A stretch of DNA of 64,000 nt from Streptomyces actuosus (GCF_016921115.1 NZ_JAFFZS010000023.1:56013-120012), one strand, 5' to 3'. Positions 7,679 to 16,709 are shown, numbered from the stretch's first letter. A program made the numbers and translations. The notes: generated from the sequence alone by a model not told the origin.

Positions 7679-8962
7679 TCAGCCGTCGCAGGGACAGCAG
7701 CAGTCGCACCCGCCGCAGTCGCAACTACCGCAGTCGCAGTCGCGGCAGCACCCCTCGTGCTTCTTGCGCGACCAGGGGCCCTCGTACTGCTCGGCGCAGC
7801 ACAGCTTGCACGTGCAGCACAGCAGCCAGAACATCCCGCAGCCCGCCCAGAACCCGCGCCGCCCCTTGGGCTGATGAGGCACGGGACCGTCGCCGAACCC
7901 TCCTCCGCCACCACCGCCGAACCCCCCGCCGCCGGGAAGGCCACCCCCCACGGGACCGGCGCCCCCGGCGTACGGGTTCCCGGCGTACGGCGGCTGCGGC
8001 ACCCCGTGCTGCTCCCCCGACGGCCCGTACGGTCCCGGCGCGCCGTGGGGCCCGGGCTGCCAGCCCGGTGCCCCGTACGGTCCCGGCTGGTGCGAGGCGC
8101 AGGCAGGCGCGGTGCCGAACGCCCGGTCCACCGACCGGCGCAGTTCGTGGACGAGGAGCAGATGGGCGAGGCCGGCGTCGGTGAACTCGACGTCCTTCAG
8201 CGCGAGCCGGATGCCGTGCAGGGCGTCGCCGGCCAGGCGCCGCGCCTCGGCCGGGGAGGTACCGGTGGCGGTCAGCGGGTTCCAGGCACCTGACGCGGCG
8301 TCGGCCTCCCGGTCCTCCACGGCGTCCAGCAGATGGGCGAGGCGGCCGAACAGGCGCCCGGCCTCGGCGAGCGGTCCGGCGTTGCCCGGCCGGCCCGCGA
8401 GGACGGCGGTGTGCGCGAACGCCGCGGCGGTGGCGGTCTCGGTGGGCTCGGTGACGGTGAGGATCGGCGTGCCGGTCCCCGCGAGCGCCTCCAGGCCGAG
8501 TTGCCGGTCCACCGCGTCGACGAGGACCGCGGTGTCGAACCCGACGGCGAGGCCGCCGCGCTCCCCGGCCCGCCCCCAGCCGGCGGCGACCCGGCGGGCG
8601 GCGCGGGCCATCGAGGGGCGGGCCAGCAGCCCGTCGCCGTCGGCGACATGGTCACGCACCTTGGCCGAGGCGAGGACCAGTGACACGGCTGCCGCGAGCC
8701 GCGCCCCCTCGCCCTGCGCGACGGACGCGGTGCGCATGCCCCGCAGCGGGCAGGGCCCCGCCGTGCGGCGTGCGCCGGCCGTGTCGTGGGCTTGAGCCTC
8801 CGTCAGAACCGAGAGGAGAAGCCCGTCATAGTTCGTCACGATCCGCGCGAACTGTCCGTGGTCCTTGCGCAGTGCGAGGCACAGCCCGCACAGGTGCGCC
8901 GTCCACGCGGCGGTGAACTTCTCACCGAGCCGGTGCCGGCACGGCCTGACGATTCCGAACAC
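7679..8962 (-). CDS. DUF5685-like protein with Gly/Pro-rich linker and cysteine-rich tail
   Basis: 427 residues. GTG 8962 is chosen because the conserved start VFGIVRPC follows an AGGGG site. The alpha-helical N-terminal domain (about 1-290) carries RPCRHRLG and a CGLC pair. It resembles an actinobacterial family annotated as DUF5685 or regulatory protein. A Gly/Pro/Tyr-rich linker follows (about 290-375). The last roughly 55 residues hold 17 cysteines in CC, CxC and CxxC patterns. The tail could bind metal or form several disulfides. No membrane segment is evident apart from the short hydrophobic MFWLLCCTC. Function unknown. Confidence 0.8.
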   Translation of the reverse strand: MFGIVRPCRHRLGEKFTAAWTAHLCGLCLALRKDHGQFARIVTNYDGLLLSVLTEAQAHDTAGARRTAGPCPLRGMRTASVAQGEGARLAAAVSLVLASAKVRDHVADGDGLLARPSMARAARRVAAGWGRAGERGGLAVGFDTAVLVDAVDRQLGLEALAGTGTPILTVTEPTETATAAAFAHTAVLAGRPGNAGPLAEAGRLFGRLAHLLDAVEDREADAASGAWNPLTATGTSPAEARRLAGDALHGIRLALKDVEFTDAGLAHLLLVHELRRSVDRAFGTAPACASHQPGPYGAPGWQPGPHGAPGPYGPSGEQHGVPQPPYAGNPYAGGAGPVGGGLPGGGGFGGGGGGGFGDGPVPHQPKGRRGFWAGCGMFWLLCCTCKLCCAEQYEGPWSRKKHEGCCRDCDCGSCDCGGCDCCCPCDG

Positions 8963-9210
8963 GACAACCCCTGTCGCCCTTGGGACATTGAGCCGCCGCA
9001 TCGTATCGGCCGATGATCGCACCGTCTCGGCGGCGCCGCGTTCACCCGGACGCACCGCCCGTCACCCGGACGCCGCGAAGAATCATATTTCACTCACAGT
9101 CAGCAGCCGTTCGGGGCGCGGCCCTTGGGAGACACGGGCTCTCGACGGATCGGCTGTGCACCAGTACCGTCACAAACCCCCCGCGCGGCGTCTATCCACT
9201 TGGCGCGCCA

Positions 9211-9241
9211 TCCGCATCATGGATGACCATAGGGATGCGGA
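9211..9241 (+). promoter_or_regulatory. Inverted repeat in the sepF-paralogue upstream region
   Basis: TCCGCATC at 9211-9218 pairs with GATGCGGA at 9234-9241 (8 bp, 15-base spacer). It ends 33 bases before the sepF-like ATG. It could be an operator or a leader hairpin; nothing identifies the factor. Confidence 0.35.
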
Positions 9242-9274
9242 AAGCAAGAAGGACCGCTGCGAGAGGAGGCGTCC

Positions 9275-9712
9275 ATGGGATCGGTGCGCAAGGCGAGTGC
9301 CTGGCTTGGCCTCGTCGACGACAACGATGACGAGCGTTACTACGACGACGACTACTCCGAGGGGACCGACTCCAGGGACGCCTGGGTCACCGACCCGCGG
9401 GTGAAGGTCGCCACGGACACGGCCGAGGAGAAGGGGCGCCGGATCGGCACGGTCACTCCGGACAGCTTCCGGGACGCCCGCGCCATCGGGGAACTGTTCC
9501 GCGACGGGGTGCCGGTCATCATGAACCTCACGGCCATGGAGTCCGCCGACGCCAAGCGGGTCGTCGACTTCGCCGCGGGGCTCATCTTCGGCCTGCGGGG
9601 CTCCATCGACCGCGTGTCCAACCGCGTGTTCCTGCTGACCCCGGCGGACACGGAGATCATCAACGGCGAGCCGGCCGCGCACCGCACGGACGGCTTCTTC
9701 AACCAGAGCTGA
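9275..9712 (+). CDS. sepF2: SepF-like cell division protein (paralogue)
   Basis: 145 residues starting MGSVRKASAWLGL, an amphipathic N-terminal helix typical of SepF membrane targeting. An acidic linker (DDNDDERYYDDDY) follows, then the SepF core (about 55-133) with GVPVIMNLTAMESADAKRVVDF and FLLTPAD. SepF anchors FtsZ filaments to the membrane and aligns the septum. Streptomyces carries several SepF-like proteins. This one is not next to ftsZ or divIVA, so it is a paralogue rather than the division-cluster copy, which is the basis of the symbol. The start has a GAGAGGAGG site. The gene stands alone between divergent and convergent neighbours. Confidence 0.88.
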   Translation: MGSVRKASAWLGLVDDNDDERYYDDDYSEGTDSRDAWVTDPRVKVATDTAEEKGRRIGTVTPDSFRDARAIGELFRDGVPVIMNLTAMESADAKRVVDFAAGLIFGLRGSIDRVSNRVFLLTPADTEIINGEPAAHRTDGFFNQS

Positions 9713-9738
9713 GGCAGGGCCGCTCACCCGGCCCTGCC
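9713..9738. terminator. Bidirectional hairpin between sepF2 and acyl-CoA dehydrogenase genes
   Basis: GGCAGGGCCG-CTCACC-CGGCCCTGCC is a 10-bp perfect stem directly after the sepF2 stop codon and 24 bases from the stop of the convergent gene. Confidence 0.7.
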
Positions 9739-9761
9739 TCCCCGCAGGGGTCCGGCAGTGC

Positions 9762-10952
9762 CTACCGGAACGCGTCGAGTCCGGTGAGCGCCTTGCCCAG
9801 CACCAGCTGGTGCATCTCGACGGTGCCTTCGTAGGTGAGGACCGACTCCAGGTTGGTCGCGTGCCGCATCACGGGGTATTCGAGCGAAATTCCGTTGGCG
9901 CCGAGGATCGTACGGGCCGTGCGGCAGATCTCGATGGCCTCCCGCACGTTGTTGAGCTTGCCGAAGCTGACCTGCTCGGGACGCAGGCGGCCGGCGTCCA
10001 TGCGCCGCCCGAGGTGATGGGCGAGCAGGATTCCCTTGTGCAGTTCGACCGCCATGTCGGCCAGCTTGGCCTGGGTGAGCTGGAAGCCGCCGATGGGCCG
10101 GCCGAACTGCTCGCGTGAGCCCGAGTAGGCGAGCGCCGCCTCGAAACTGGCCCTCGCTGCCCCCATCGCGCCCCACACGATCCCGTAGCGCGCGTGCGAC
10201 AGGCAGCTGAGCGGCCCGCGCAGCCCGGTCACCTCGGGCAGCACGACGTCGGCGGGCAGCCGCACGTCGTCGAGCACGAGTTCGCTGGTGACCGACGCCC
10301 GCAGGGACCACTTGTGCCTGATCTCGGGAGCGGAGAAGCCGGGGCTGTCGGTCGGCACGACGAAGCCGCGGATGCCCTCGTCGGTCTGCGCCCAGACCAC
10401 GGCCACCCCGGCGACCGACCCGTTGGTGATCCACATCTTGCGCCCGTTGAGGACCCAGTCGCCGCCGTCCCGCTTGGCATGGGTGCGCATGGCGGCGGGG
10501 TCGGAGCCGTGGTCGGGCTCGGTCAGCCCGAAGCAGCCGATGACCTCGCCGGCGGCCATGCGCGGCAGCCAGGCCTGCTTCTGCTCCTCGCTGCCGAAGC
10601 GGTGGACGGCGTACATCGCCAGCGATCCCTGCACCGAGACCAGGGAGCGGATGCCGGAGTCGGCGGCCTCCAGCTCCAGGCAGGCGAGCCCGTACTGCAC
10701 GGCGGAGGCGCCCGCGCACCCGTAGCCCTGGAGGGACATCCCGAGCGCACCGATCCCGCCGAGCTCCCGGGCCAGCTCACGGATCACCGGCAGCTCGCCC
10801 TTCTCGTACCACTCGGCCACGTGGGGCAGCACCCGGTCCGCCGCCCAGCTGCGGACGGTGTCCCGGACGGCCAGGTCCTCCGGTTCCAGCAGATCGTCGA
10901 TGCCGAGGGGGTCGGCGGGGTCGAACGGGGGCAACTTCGAGGACGCGGACAT
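9762..10952 (-). CDS. Acyl-CoA dehydrogenase, glutaryl-CoA dehydrogenase-like
   Basis: 396 residues from ATG 10952, preceded by GGAGGG. It is a soluble FAD flavoprotein with the three-part acyl-CoA dehydrogenase fold. FAD- and substrate-contact motifs include CFGLTEPDHGSDP and WITNG. The catalytic base is Glu in LTYEGT (about residue 375). YEGT at the active site, the early DPLGIDDLL and LGANGISLEYPVMRH are features of the glutaryl-CoA dehydrogenase branch. That branch oxidises and decarboxylates glutaryl-CoA to crotonyl-CoA in lysine and tryptophan breakdown. A different short-chain acyl-CoA substrate cannot be excluded. No partner catabolic gene is adjacent. The 17-bp palindrome upstream suggests a dedicated repressor. 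Confidence 0.9.
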   Translation of the reverse strand: MSASSKLPPFDPADPLGIDDLLEPEDLAVRDTVRSWAADRVLPHVAEWYEKGELPVIRELARELGGIGALGMSLQGYGCAGASAVQYGLACLELEAADSGIRSLVSVQGSLAMYAVHRFGSEEQKQAWLPRMAAGEVIGCFGLTEPDHGSDPAAMRTHAKRDGGDWVLNGRKMWITNGSVAGVAVVWAQTDEGIRGFVVPTDSPGFSAPEIRHKWSLRASVTSELVLDDVRLPADVVLPEVTGLRGPLSCLSHARYGIVWGAMGAARASFEAALAYSGSREQFGRPIGGFQLTQAKLADMAVELHKGILLAHHLGRRMDAGRLRPEQVSFGKLNNVREAIEICRTARTILGANGISLEYPVMRHATNLESVLTYEGTVEMHQLVLGKALTGLDAFR

Positions 10953-10978
10953 GGGACACCCTCCGACACGCACTCTAA

Positions 10979-10995
10979 AACTAGCGCCGCTAGTT
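10979..10995 (-). promoter_or_regulatory. Perfect 17-bp palindromic operator-like site
   Basis: AACTAGCGCCGCTAGTT has 8-bp perfect arms around a central C. It lies 27-43 bases upstream of the acyl-CoA dehydrogenase start, where a -10 element would be expected. It also contains the rare tetranucleotide CTAG twice. It looks like the binding site of a TetR- or MarR-type repressor, but no regulator gene of that kind is adjacent. Confidence 0.6.
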
Positions 10996-11113
10996 ACGAC
11001 GTCGGGGCCGACGTTACGGGGCGGTGTCCCGCACGTCCAGTACGGCGCAGGGGCAGGCCCGGCCCACCCCGCGGCGCTCCCGTCTCCCGCACGGCACGCC
11101 GGGTCCGACGGCC

Positions 11114-12712
11114 TCACACGGAGACGCTGGGCCTCTCCTCCACGCCCCTGGGCGCGGGCACCGAGACCTCCGCGCACTGCATCACCCTCGGTAGCCGCAG
11201 CGCGATGACCGCACCCACCAGCAGCAGGCCGGCGCTCACCAGGAGGGTGACGTGCAGCCCGTGCACGAACGAATCCCGCGCCGCCCGCCGCAGGGCTGCG
11301 CCCGCGGAACCGCCCAGCCGCCCGGAGACCTCGTAGGCCTCGCCCAGCGAATGGCCTGCCGCCGCCGCGTCCGCCGCGTCGATCCCCGGCACGGACGCCG
11401 GCCCCGGCGCGTAGGCGGCGTTCATCACGCTGCCCAGCAGCGCGATCCCGATCCCGGCCCCGAGCTGGTACGACGTCTCCCCGATCGCCGCGGCCCCGCC
11501 CGCCTGCTCCGGCGGCGCCTCGCTCAGCATCGACTCGTACGCCCCGAACAGCGTCGTCTCCAGCCCGAACCCGAGCAGCACGAACCCCAGGAGCAGCAGA
11601 GTGGGATTGTCGGCCGCGCCCATCGCGGTGAGCGTCGCCACCGCGGCGGCCGTCAGGCAGAACCCGGCACACACCATCCGCCGCGGCCCGAACCGCCGCA
11701 GCATCTGCGCCCCGGCCAGACCCGCCGCCATCGCAGCGAAGGTCAGCGGCAGCAGCCGCAGCCCCGTCTGCAGCGGCGACAGCCCCAGCACGAGCTGGAG
11801 GTACTGCGCCGCGATCAGCTCCAGGCCGACGAGCGCGAGCATCGCCAGCACGATGCACCCCACGGACGTACTGAACACCGGCCGCGCGAACATCCGCAGG
11901 TCGACCAGCGGATGCCGACGCCTGCGCTGGCGGCGCACGAACAGCACCAGCAGCATCGCGCCTCCCAGCAGCGGCAGCAGCGTCGGCACGCCGAGCGCAG
12001 GCTCCCCGCCGCCGAGCCGCTTCACTCCGAAGACCAGGCCGAACAGGCCGGCCGCGGCCATCAGCGCGCCGACCACGTCCCAGGGCCCGTCGCCGTCGCC
12101 GGTCGACTCCGGCAGCAGCAGGCGGCCCACCGGCAGGCTCACCACCATCAGCGGGATGTTGACGAGGAAGACCGCACCCCACCAGAAGTGCTCCAGGAGG
12201 AACCCGCCGAGCAGTGGCCCGACCGCGGCGCCGACCGCGGCCACGGCGCTCCACACGCCGATCGCCAGCGCCCGCTCGCGCCGGTCGGGGAACACCTGCC
12301 GCAGGATCGACAGCGTGGCGGGCATGATCATGGCTCCGCCGACGCCCAGCAGCGCCCGGGCCGCGATGAGCACCTGCGCGTCGGGCGCGAAGGCCGCCAG
12401 CGCGGAGGCGATGCCGAAGATGCCGTACCCGAGCAGAAGGATCCGTCTGCGGCCCACCTTGTCACCGAGCGTGCCGAACAGGATCAGCAGCGAGGCGCAG
12501 ACGAGCGGATAGGTGTCGACGATCCAGAGCAGCTCCATGGCGCCGGGCCTGAGGTCCTCGCTGACGGCGGGCACCGCCACGTGCAGCACGGTGGCGTCCA
12601 CGGCGACCAGCAGCAGGCTGACGCACAGCACCACGAGGACGACCCAGCGGTTGGCACCGGCCCCGGCCGCCCGACCGCGCAGCGCAGCGGCGGCCGTGGT
12701 CGTCCCGGACAT
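11114..12712 (-). CDS. MFS multidrug exporter, DHA2 (14-TMS) family
   Basis: 532 residues from ATG 12712 with GGGAGGT 7 bases upstream. Fourteen hydrophobic segments are predictable. The first ends with VAVDATVLHVAVPAV, the DHA2 motif D1 (LDxTVxNVAxP type) with His for Asn. Motif A is GDKVGRRR and motif C is GVWSAVAAVGAAVGPLLGG. A large loop lies between the last two segments. This family exports drugs or cationic compounds with proton antiport. A cis-acting inverted repeat lies about 150 bases upstream, but no regulator gene is adjacent. Substrate unknown. Confidence 0.9.
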   Translation of the reverse strand: MSGTTTAAAALRGRAAGAGANRWVVLVVLCVSLLLVAVDATVLHVAVPAVSEDLRPGAMELLWIVDTYPLVCASLLILFGTLGDKVGRRRILLLGYGIFGIASALAAFAPDAQVLIAARALLGVGGAMIMPATLSILRQVFPDRRERALAIGVWSAVAAVGAAVGPLLGGFLLEHFWWGAVFLVNIPLMVVSLPVGRLLLPESTGDGDGPWDVVGALMAAAGLFGLVFGVKRLGGGEPALGVPTLLPLLGGAMLLVLFVRRQRRRRHPLVDLRMFARPVFSTSVGCIVLAMLALVGLELIAAQYLQLVLGLSPLQTGLRLLPLTFAAMAAGLAGAQMLRRFGPRRMVCAGFCLTAAAVATLTAMGAADNPTLLLLGFVLLGFGLETTLFGAYESMLSEAPPEQAGGAAAIGETSYQLGAGIGIALLGSVMNAAYAPGPASVPGIDAADAAAAGHSLGEAYEVSGRLGGSAGAALRRAARDSFVHGLHVTLLVSAGLLLVGAVIALRLPRVMQCAEVSVPAPRGVEERPSVSV

Positions 12713-13125
12713 GTACGTACCTCCCAGTGATCCCTCGCTCTCGCCGGCCACGCGGCGTGCGGCTCCGCTCCGGGGCGGGCGCGCATGCGGGCGAGTCGTC
12801 AGGGTACGCGAGTCCGCGCGGGAGGGGACTGAGCTGTCTGTTGCGCCACATTGGGGGGCGTGTGACACCAGACACACGAACGGGCGGCGGCCGGCCGGTG
12901 CGCGGCGGGTGCCGCGGCGGCCGGAGAGGGCCGGTGGGGACGGCCGGTCAATTCCCCCGCGAGCCGCGACGAAGATATTCCGAAAGGCGCAACAACCCCA
13001 CACGGGCGAGTCGCGGTGAGATTATTCGGCCGAGGGCGAGAACCAGCAGGCCATGCGGTGAATAAAAGCGAAACTGCGATCAATCACACATCACGTGGAC
13101 ATCACGAAGCAGCCGGTCGGATCCG
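12713..13125. promoter_or_regulatory. Divergent control region between the MFS and PAP2 genes
   Basis: 413 bases without a gene. CGTGTG-N8-CACACG at 12859-12878 is an inverted repeat about 147 bases upstream of the MFS gene and is a candidate repressor site. The part nearest the PAP2 gene (about 13018-13110) is markedly less GC-rich and is the likely promoter zone, but no clear -35/-10 pair stands out. Confidence 0.4.
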
Positions 13126-14199
13126 ATGCGCAGCTCACTCGCTGTAACGTCGATTGACGTGCGTACTGAACCAAAGGCGGGCCGCTGGGACTGGCTCTTC
13201 GCCCGGCTCGACCGGGAGCCCGAGCGGCCGACCCATATCGATGTACCGCGCATGACACGGCACAGGGCCGCCCTGTTCGGCGCGACCCTGGCCTTCTACC
13301 TGGCCATCGTCTGGCTCGTCGTGACGACCTCGTGGCTGGTCCGGCTGGACTGGCAGGTCATGTTCTTCCGGCCCTACCAGCAGTGGTCGCAGATCCACTG
13401 GTTCGTGGACTACTACGTCGTCCTCGGCCAGCGCGGCCCCACCGCCGTGATGGTGGCGGCGTGGCTGGGCTGGCGGTCCTGGCGGCAGCACACGCTGCGC
13501 CCGCTGCTCACCCTGGGCGCCTCGCTGCTGCTGCTCAACGTCACGGTCGGCGCGGCCAAACTGGGCATGGGCCGGCTCGGGCCGCACTACGCGACCGTCA
13601 TCGGGTCGAACGAGATGGGCCTCGGCGGCGATATATTCCCCAGCGGCCACACCGCCAACGCGGTCGTGACCTGGGGAATCCTGGCCTACCTGGCCTCCAC
13701 CCCCAGAGCCCGGCGCTGGCTGTCGGCCCTGTCCGCGGTGACCGCGCTCGGCGTCGGCATGTCCACCGTCTACCTCGGTACGCACTGGCTCAGCGACGTC
13801 CTGCTCGGCTGGGCCGCGGGCCTGCTGATCCTGCTCGCCCTGCCGTGGTTCGAACCGCTGATCGCCCGCGCCGAGGCCTGGATCCTGGACCTGCGCGACC
13901 GCCGGCGGGCCGGCCGCGCCGCTCCGGCCGCGGCTCCGGCACCCGCAGCCCCGGTCACCGCCCCGGTGCTGCTCAAGCGGCGCCCGACAGCCGTCCAGGA
14001 CGGGGCGACGGCGGCCCGGGAGACGGCCGCGTCCGCCCGGCACCCGCGGGCGCCCGCCCATCTGGCCCCGGGCCCGCACACCACCCGCTCGGAACGCACC
14101 CCGATCACACCGTCCGGCACCCGCCGCCCGCCGCACACGGAGCGCCTGCCGCGCGGCACGGCGACCCCGGCGGCCCGTCCTCTGACGAACGGCGGCTGA
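13126..14199 (+). CDS. PAP2-superfamily membrane phosphatase
   Basis: 357 residues. Five to six membrane segments lie between about 47 and 245. The PAP2 motifs are present in order: a variant motif 1 (KLGMGRLGP instead of KxxxxxxRP), motif 2 PSGH (FPSGHTAN) and motif 3 GTHWLSDV. Family members dephosphorylate lipid phosphates such as phosphatidic acid or undecaprenyl pyrophosphate at the outer face of the membrane. The C-terminal roughly 110 residues are Ala/Pro/Arg-rich and probably disordered. The start is uncertain: ATG 13126 lacks a good ribosome site, and GTG 13159 is an alternative. Confidence 0.85.
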   Translation: MRSSLAVTSIDVRTEPKAGRWDWLFARLDREPERPTHIDVPRMTRHRAALFGATLAFYLAIVWLVVTTSWLVRLDWQVMFFRPYQQWSQIHWFVDYYVVLGQRGPTAVMVAAWLGWRSWRQHTLRPLLTLGASLLLLNVTVGAAKLGMGRLGPHYATVIGSNEMGLGGDIFPSGHTANAVVTWGILAYLASTPRARRWLSALSAVTALGVGMSTVYLGTHWLSDVLLGWAAGLLILLALPWFEPLIARAEAWILDLRDRRRAGRAAPAAAPAPAAPVTAPVLLKRRPTAVQDGATAARETAASARHPRAPAHLAPGPHTTRSERTPITPSGTRRPPHTERLPRGTATPAARPLTNGG

Positions 14200-14340
14200 G
14201 GACGGCGGCACGCTCGCGAGGCGCGGTACGCCCCATCCCCACCGCCCCGAAGCGCCAGGGGCCCCGGCTCGCGACCCGATGGTCCGCGCCTCCGGGGCCC
14301 TCCGCGTCCCACGGCCCCGGGGGCGGGCCGGAGCGCCGGG

Positions 14341-14565
14341 TCAGCCCTTCCAGGCGCGCACGACCCGGTCGTCCGCGACCTCGAAGTTCAGCCGTCCCAC
14401 GCGGTACTCCAGGGTGATGATCGCCCCCGGCGGCAGGGAGCGCACCGTCGACCAGCCCCGCTCCCGGGCGAGCTGCTCGGCCTGCGCGGCCCTGAGCCCG
14501 ACGTACCCGTCGGGGCTGTCCTGGGGTTCCGCCGGCGGAGTGGGAAGGGAAGCCATGTCTCCCAC
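14341..14565 (-). CDS. Small I78-family peptidase inhibitor-like protein
   Basis: At most 74 residues, starting at GTG 14565; ATG 14556 is an alternative giving 71. The C-terminal part (GAIITLEYRVGRLNFEV then VVRAWKG) matches the I78 inhibitor pattern, in which a short wedge ends near the reactive site. No signal peptide is visible, so it is probably cytoplasmic, unlike some secreted members. Neither start has a well-spaced ribosome site, and a leaderless message is possible. Confidence 0.7.
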   Translation of the reverse strand: MGDMASLPTPPAEPQDSPDGYVGLRAAQAEQLARERGWSTVRSLPPGAIITLEYRVGRLNFEVADDRVVRAWKG

Positions 14566-14977
14566 GCTAAGCGCTGCCCGGCCCGCCCGGAACCCGATCG
14601 CGTGCGATGGATCACTCCGGTCACACTTCTGTCACAGCATCCCGACAGGCGTTTCGGGTGCACTGCGTCACGGGCCCGGGTGAATTTCCGGGCCTTCCGC
14701 AGGTATTCGAACGCAATTTCCGCAGGCCTTCCGGAACCATGTGCCGACGGACCGGAAAGCACAGTGGGAACACCCTCCGAACGGGTTTCCCTTTCCCCTT
14801 TCGCACGGCCCGCCGGAGCGGGCCGTGCACAGGGAATGCACGGCCCGGGCACAACCGGCCGGTACGGGCCTTGCCGGGGGGCGCGGAGGTGCGCGCATCA
14901 TGGCGGACGTCCGTGCCGCGTGCGGTGCGGGCCCTGCAGCGGACCCGGGACGCGACGAGCGAAGGGGCGAGCGAGCG
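14566..14977 (+). promoter_or_regulatory. Upstream region of orphan ctaD with a hairpin
   Basis: 412 bases without a convincing gene. GCACGGCCCG-CCGGAG-CGGGCCGTGC at 14803-14828 is a 10-bp perfect stem and could be an attenuator or terminator. Two near-copies of a TTTCCG/CCTTCCG motif lie at about 14681-14735. No Rex-type site was recognised. An in-frame ATG at 14900 with GGAGGTG upstream could extend ctaD by 26 residues. Confidence 0.4.
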
Positions 14978-16672
14978 ATGAGCACCCAGACCGTGACGGC
15001 GGCGGCGCATCCGGGGCCTGCGGCCCGGCGCCGCGGCCGGATGATCGTCGAGTGGCTGACCACCACCGACCACAAGAGGATCGGACACCTCTACCTGATC
15101 ACGTCGTTCGCGTTCTTCCTGATCGGTGGCGCGATGGCGCTGCTGATGCGGGCGGAGCTGGCACGGCCGGGGCTCCAGATCGTGAACAACGAGCAGTTCA
15201 ACCAGCTGTTCACGCTGCACGGCACGATCATGCTGCTGCTGTTCGCGACGCCGAGCTTCGCGGGCTTCGCCAACGAGCTCATGCCGCTCCAGATCGGCTC
15301 CCCCGACGTCGCCTTCCCACGGCTGAACATGCTCTCGTACTGGCTGTTCCTGTTCGGCGGGCTGATCGTGCTCGGCTCGCTGCTGGTCCCGGGCGGGCCG
15401 GCCGCCTTCGGCTGGTTCGCCTACGCCCCGCTCAACAGCGCGCAGCACTCCCCCGGGGTGGGAGCCGACCTGTGGATCATGGGGCTGGCGCTGGCAGGCT
15501 TCGGCACCATCCTCGGCGCGGTCAACTTCATCACCACGATCGTCGGCATGCGCGCGCCCGGCATGACGATGTTCCGGATGCCCGTGTTCACCTGGAACAC
15601 GCTGCTGACGTCGGTCCTGGTCCTGATGGCCTTCCCGGTGCTGGCGGCGGCACTGCTGGTGCTGGAGGCGGACCGGCGGTTCGGCTCCCGGGTCTTCGAC
15701 GCGGAGAACGGCGGGGCGCTGCTGTGGCAGCACCTGTTCTGGTTCTTCGGGCACCCGGAGGTGTACATCATCGCCCTGCCGTTCTTCGGCATCATCACGG
15801 AGATCATCCCGGTCTTCAGCCGCAAGCCGGTCTTCGGCTACCTGACACTGATCGGCGCGACGATCGCGATCACCGGGCTGTCGGTGGTGGTGTGGGCGCA
15901 CCACATGTTCGCCACGGGCGCCGTGCTGCTGCCGTTCTTCTCGTTCGTCAGCTTCCTGATCGCGGTGCCGACCGGGGTGAAGTTCTTCAACTGGACCGGC
16001 ACGATGCTGAAGGGCTCGCTGTCCTTCGAGACGCCGATGCTGTGGGCCGCCGGGTTCCTGGTGACCTTCCTGTTCGGCGGGCTCACCGGGGTGATCCTGG
16101 CGTCGCCGCCGCTCGACTTCCACGTCACCGACTCGTACTTCGTGGTGGCGCACTTCCACTACGTCGTGTTCGGCACGGTCGTGTTCGCCTTCTTCGGCGG
16201 GCTGTACTTCTGGTGGCCGAAGTTCACCGGGCGGATGCTCGACGAGCGGCTGGGCAAAATCCAGTTCTGGACACTGTTCATCGGCTTCCACACCACGTTC
16301 CTGGTGCAGCACTGGCTGGGCGCGGAGGGCATGCCGCGCCGCTACCCGGACTATCTGGCCGCCGACGGCTTCACCGCCCTGAACACCGTGTCGACGATCG
16401 GTGCGTTCCTGCTCGGCCTGTCCACCCTGCCGTTCCTGTACAACGTGTGGAAGACCTCCCGGTACGGCGAGCGGGTCGAGACGGACGACCCGTGGGGCTT
16501 CGGCCGCTCCCTGGAGTGGGCGACCTCGTGCCCGCCGCCCCGGCACAACTTCCTCACGCTGCCGCGGATCCGCAGCGAGTCCCCGGCGTTCGACCTGCAT
16601 CATCCGGAGCTCGCGGCACCCGTCCCGCAGTCCGGGCCGGCCGCCCGCCGGACAACCGAAGAGACGTCCTGA
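14978..16672 (+). CDS. ctaD: Cytochrome c oxidase subunit I (aa3 type), isolated copy
   Basis: 564 residues from ATG 14978; ATG 14900 is an alternative. Twelve membrane segments. Heme a and a3/CuB ligands are visible: LHGTIM, WFFGHPEVYI (CuB His with the cross-linked Tyr), WAHHMF (two CuB His) and VAHFHYV. The subunit reduces O2 to water and pumps protons. The usual partners ctaC, ctaE, ctaF and qcrCAB are absent on both sides. This is therefore a second, orphan copy that would have to assemble with subunits encoded elsewhere. The C-terminal tail (after about 505) is hydrophilic. A strong hairpin follows. Confidence 0.95.
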   Translation: MSTQTVTAAAHPGPAARRRGRMIVEWLTTTDHKRIGHLYLITSFAFFLIGGAMALLMRAELARPGLQIVNNEQFNQLFTLHGTIMLLLFATPSFAGFANELMPLQIGSPDVAFPRLNMLSYWLFLFGGLIVLGSLLVPGGPAAFGWFAYAPLNSAQHSPGVGADLWIMGLALAGFGTILGAVNFITTIVGMRAPGMTMFRMPVFTWNTLLTSVLVLMAFPVLAAALLVLEADRRFGSRVFDAENGGALLWQHLFWFFGHPEVYIIALPFFGIITEIIPVFSRKPVFGYLTLIGATIAITGLSVVVWAHHMFATGAVLLPFFSFVSFLIAVPTGVKFFNWTGTMLKGSLSFETPMLWAAGFLVTFLFGGLTGVILASPPLDFHVTDSYFVVAHFHYVVFGTVVFAFFGGLYFWWPKFTGRMLDERLGKIQFWTLFIGFHTTFLVQHWLGAEGMPRRYPDYLAADGFTALNTVSTIGAFLLGLSTLPFLYNVWKTSRYGERVETDDPWGFGRSLEWATSCPPPRHNFLTLPRIRSESPAFDLHHPELAAPVPQSGPAARRTTEETS

Positions 16673-16709
16673 CCGCCCCCGCGCGGCCCGCCCTCAGGGC
16701 CGGCACGCT

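Noticed and set aside
9762..12254. An 830-codon open frame extending the acyl-CoA dehydrogenase upstream
   Set aside because: The family start and a good ribosome site are at 10952. Upstream codons are antisense or out of frame to the MFS gene.
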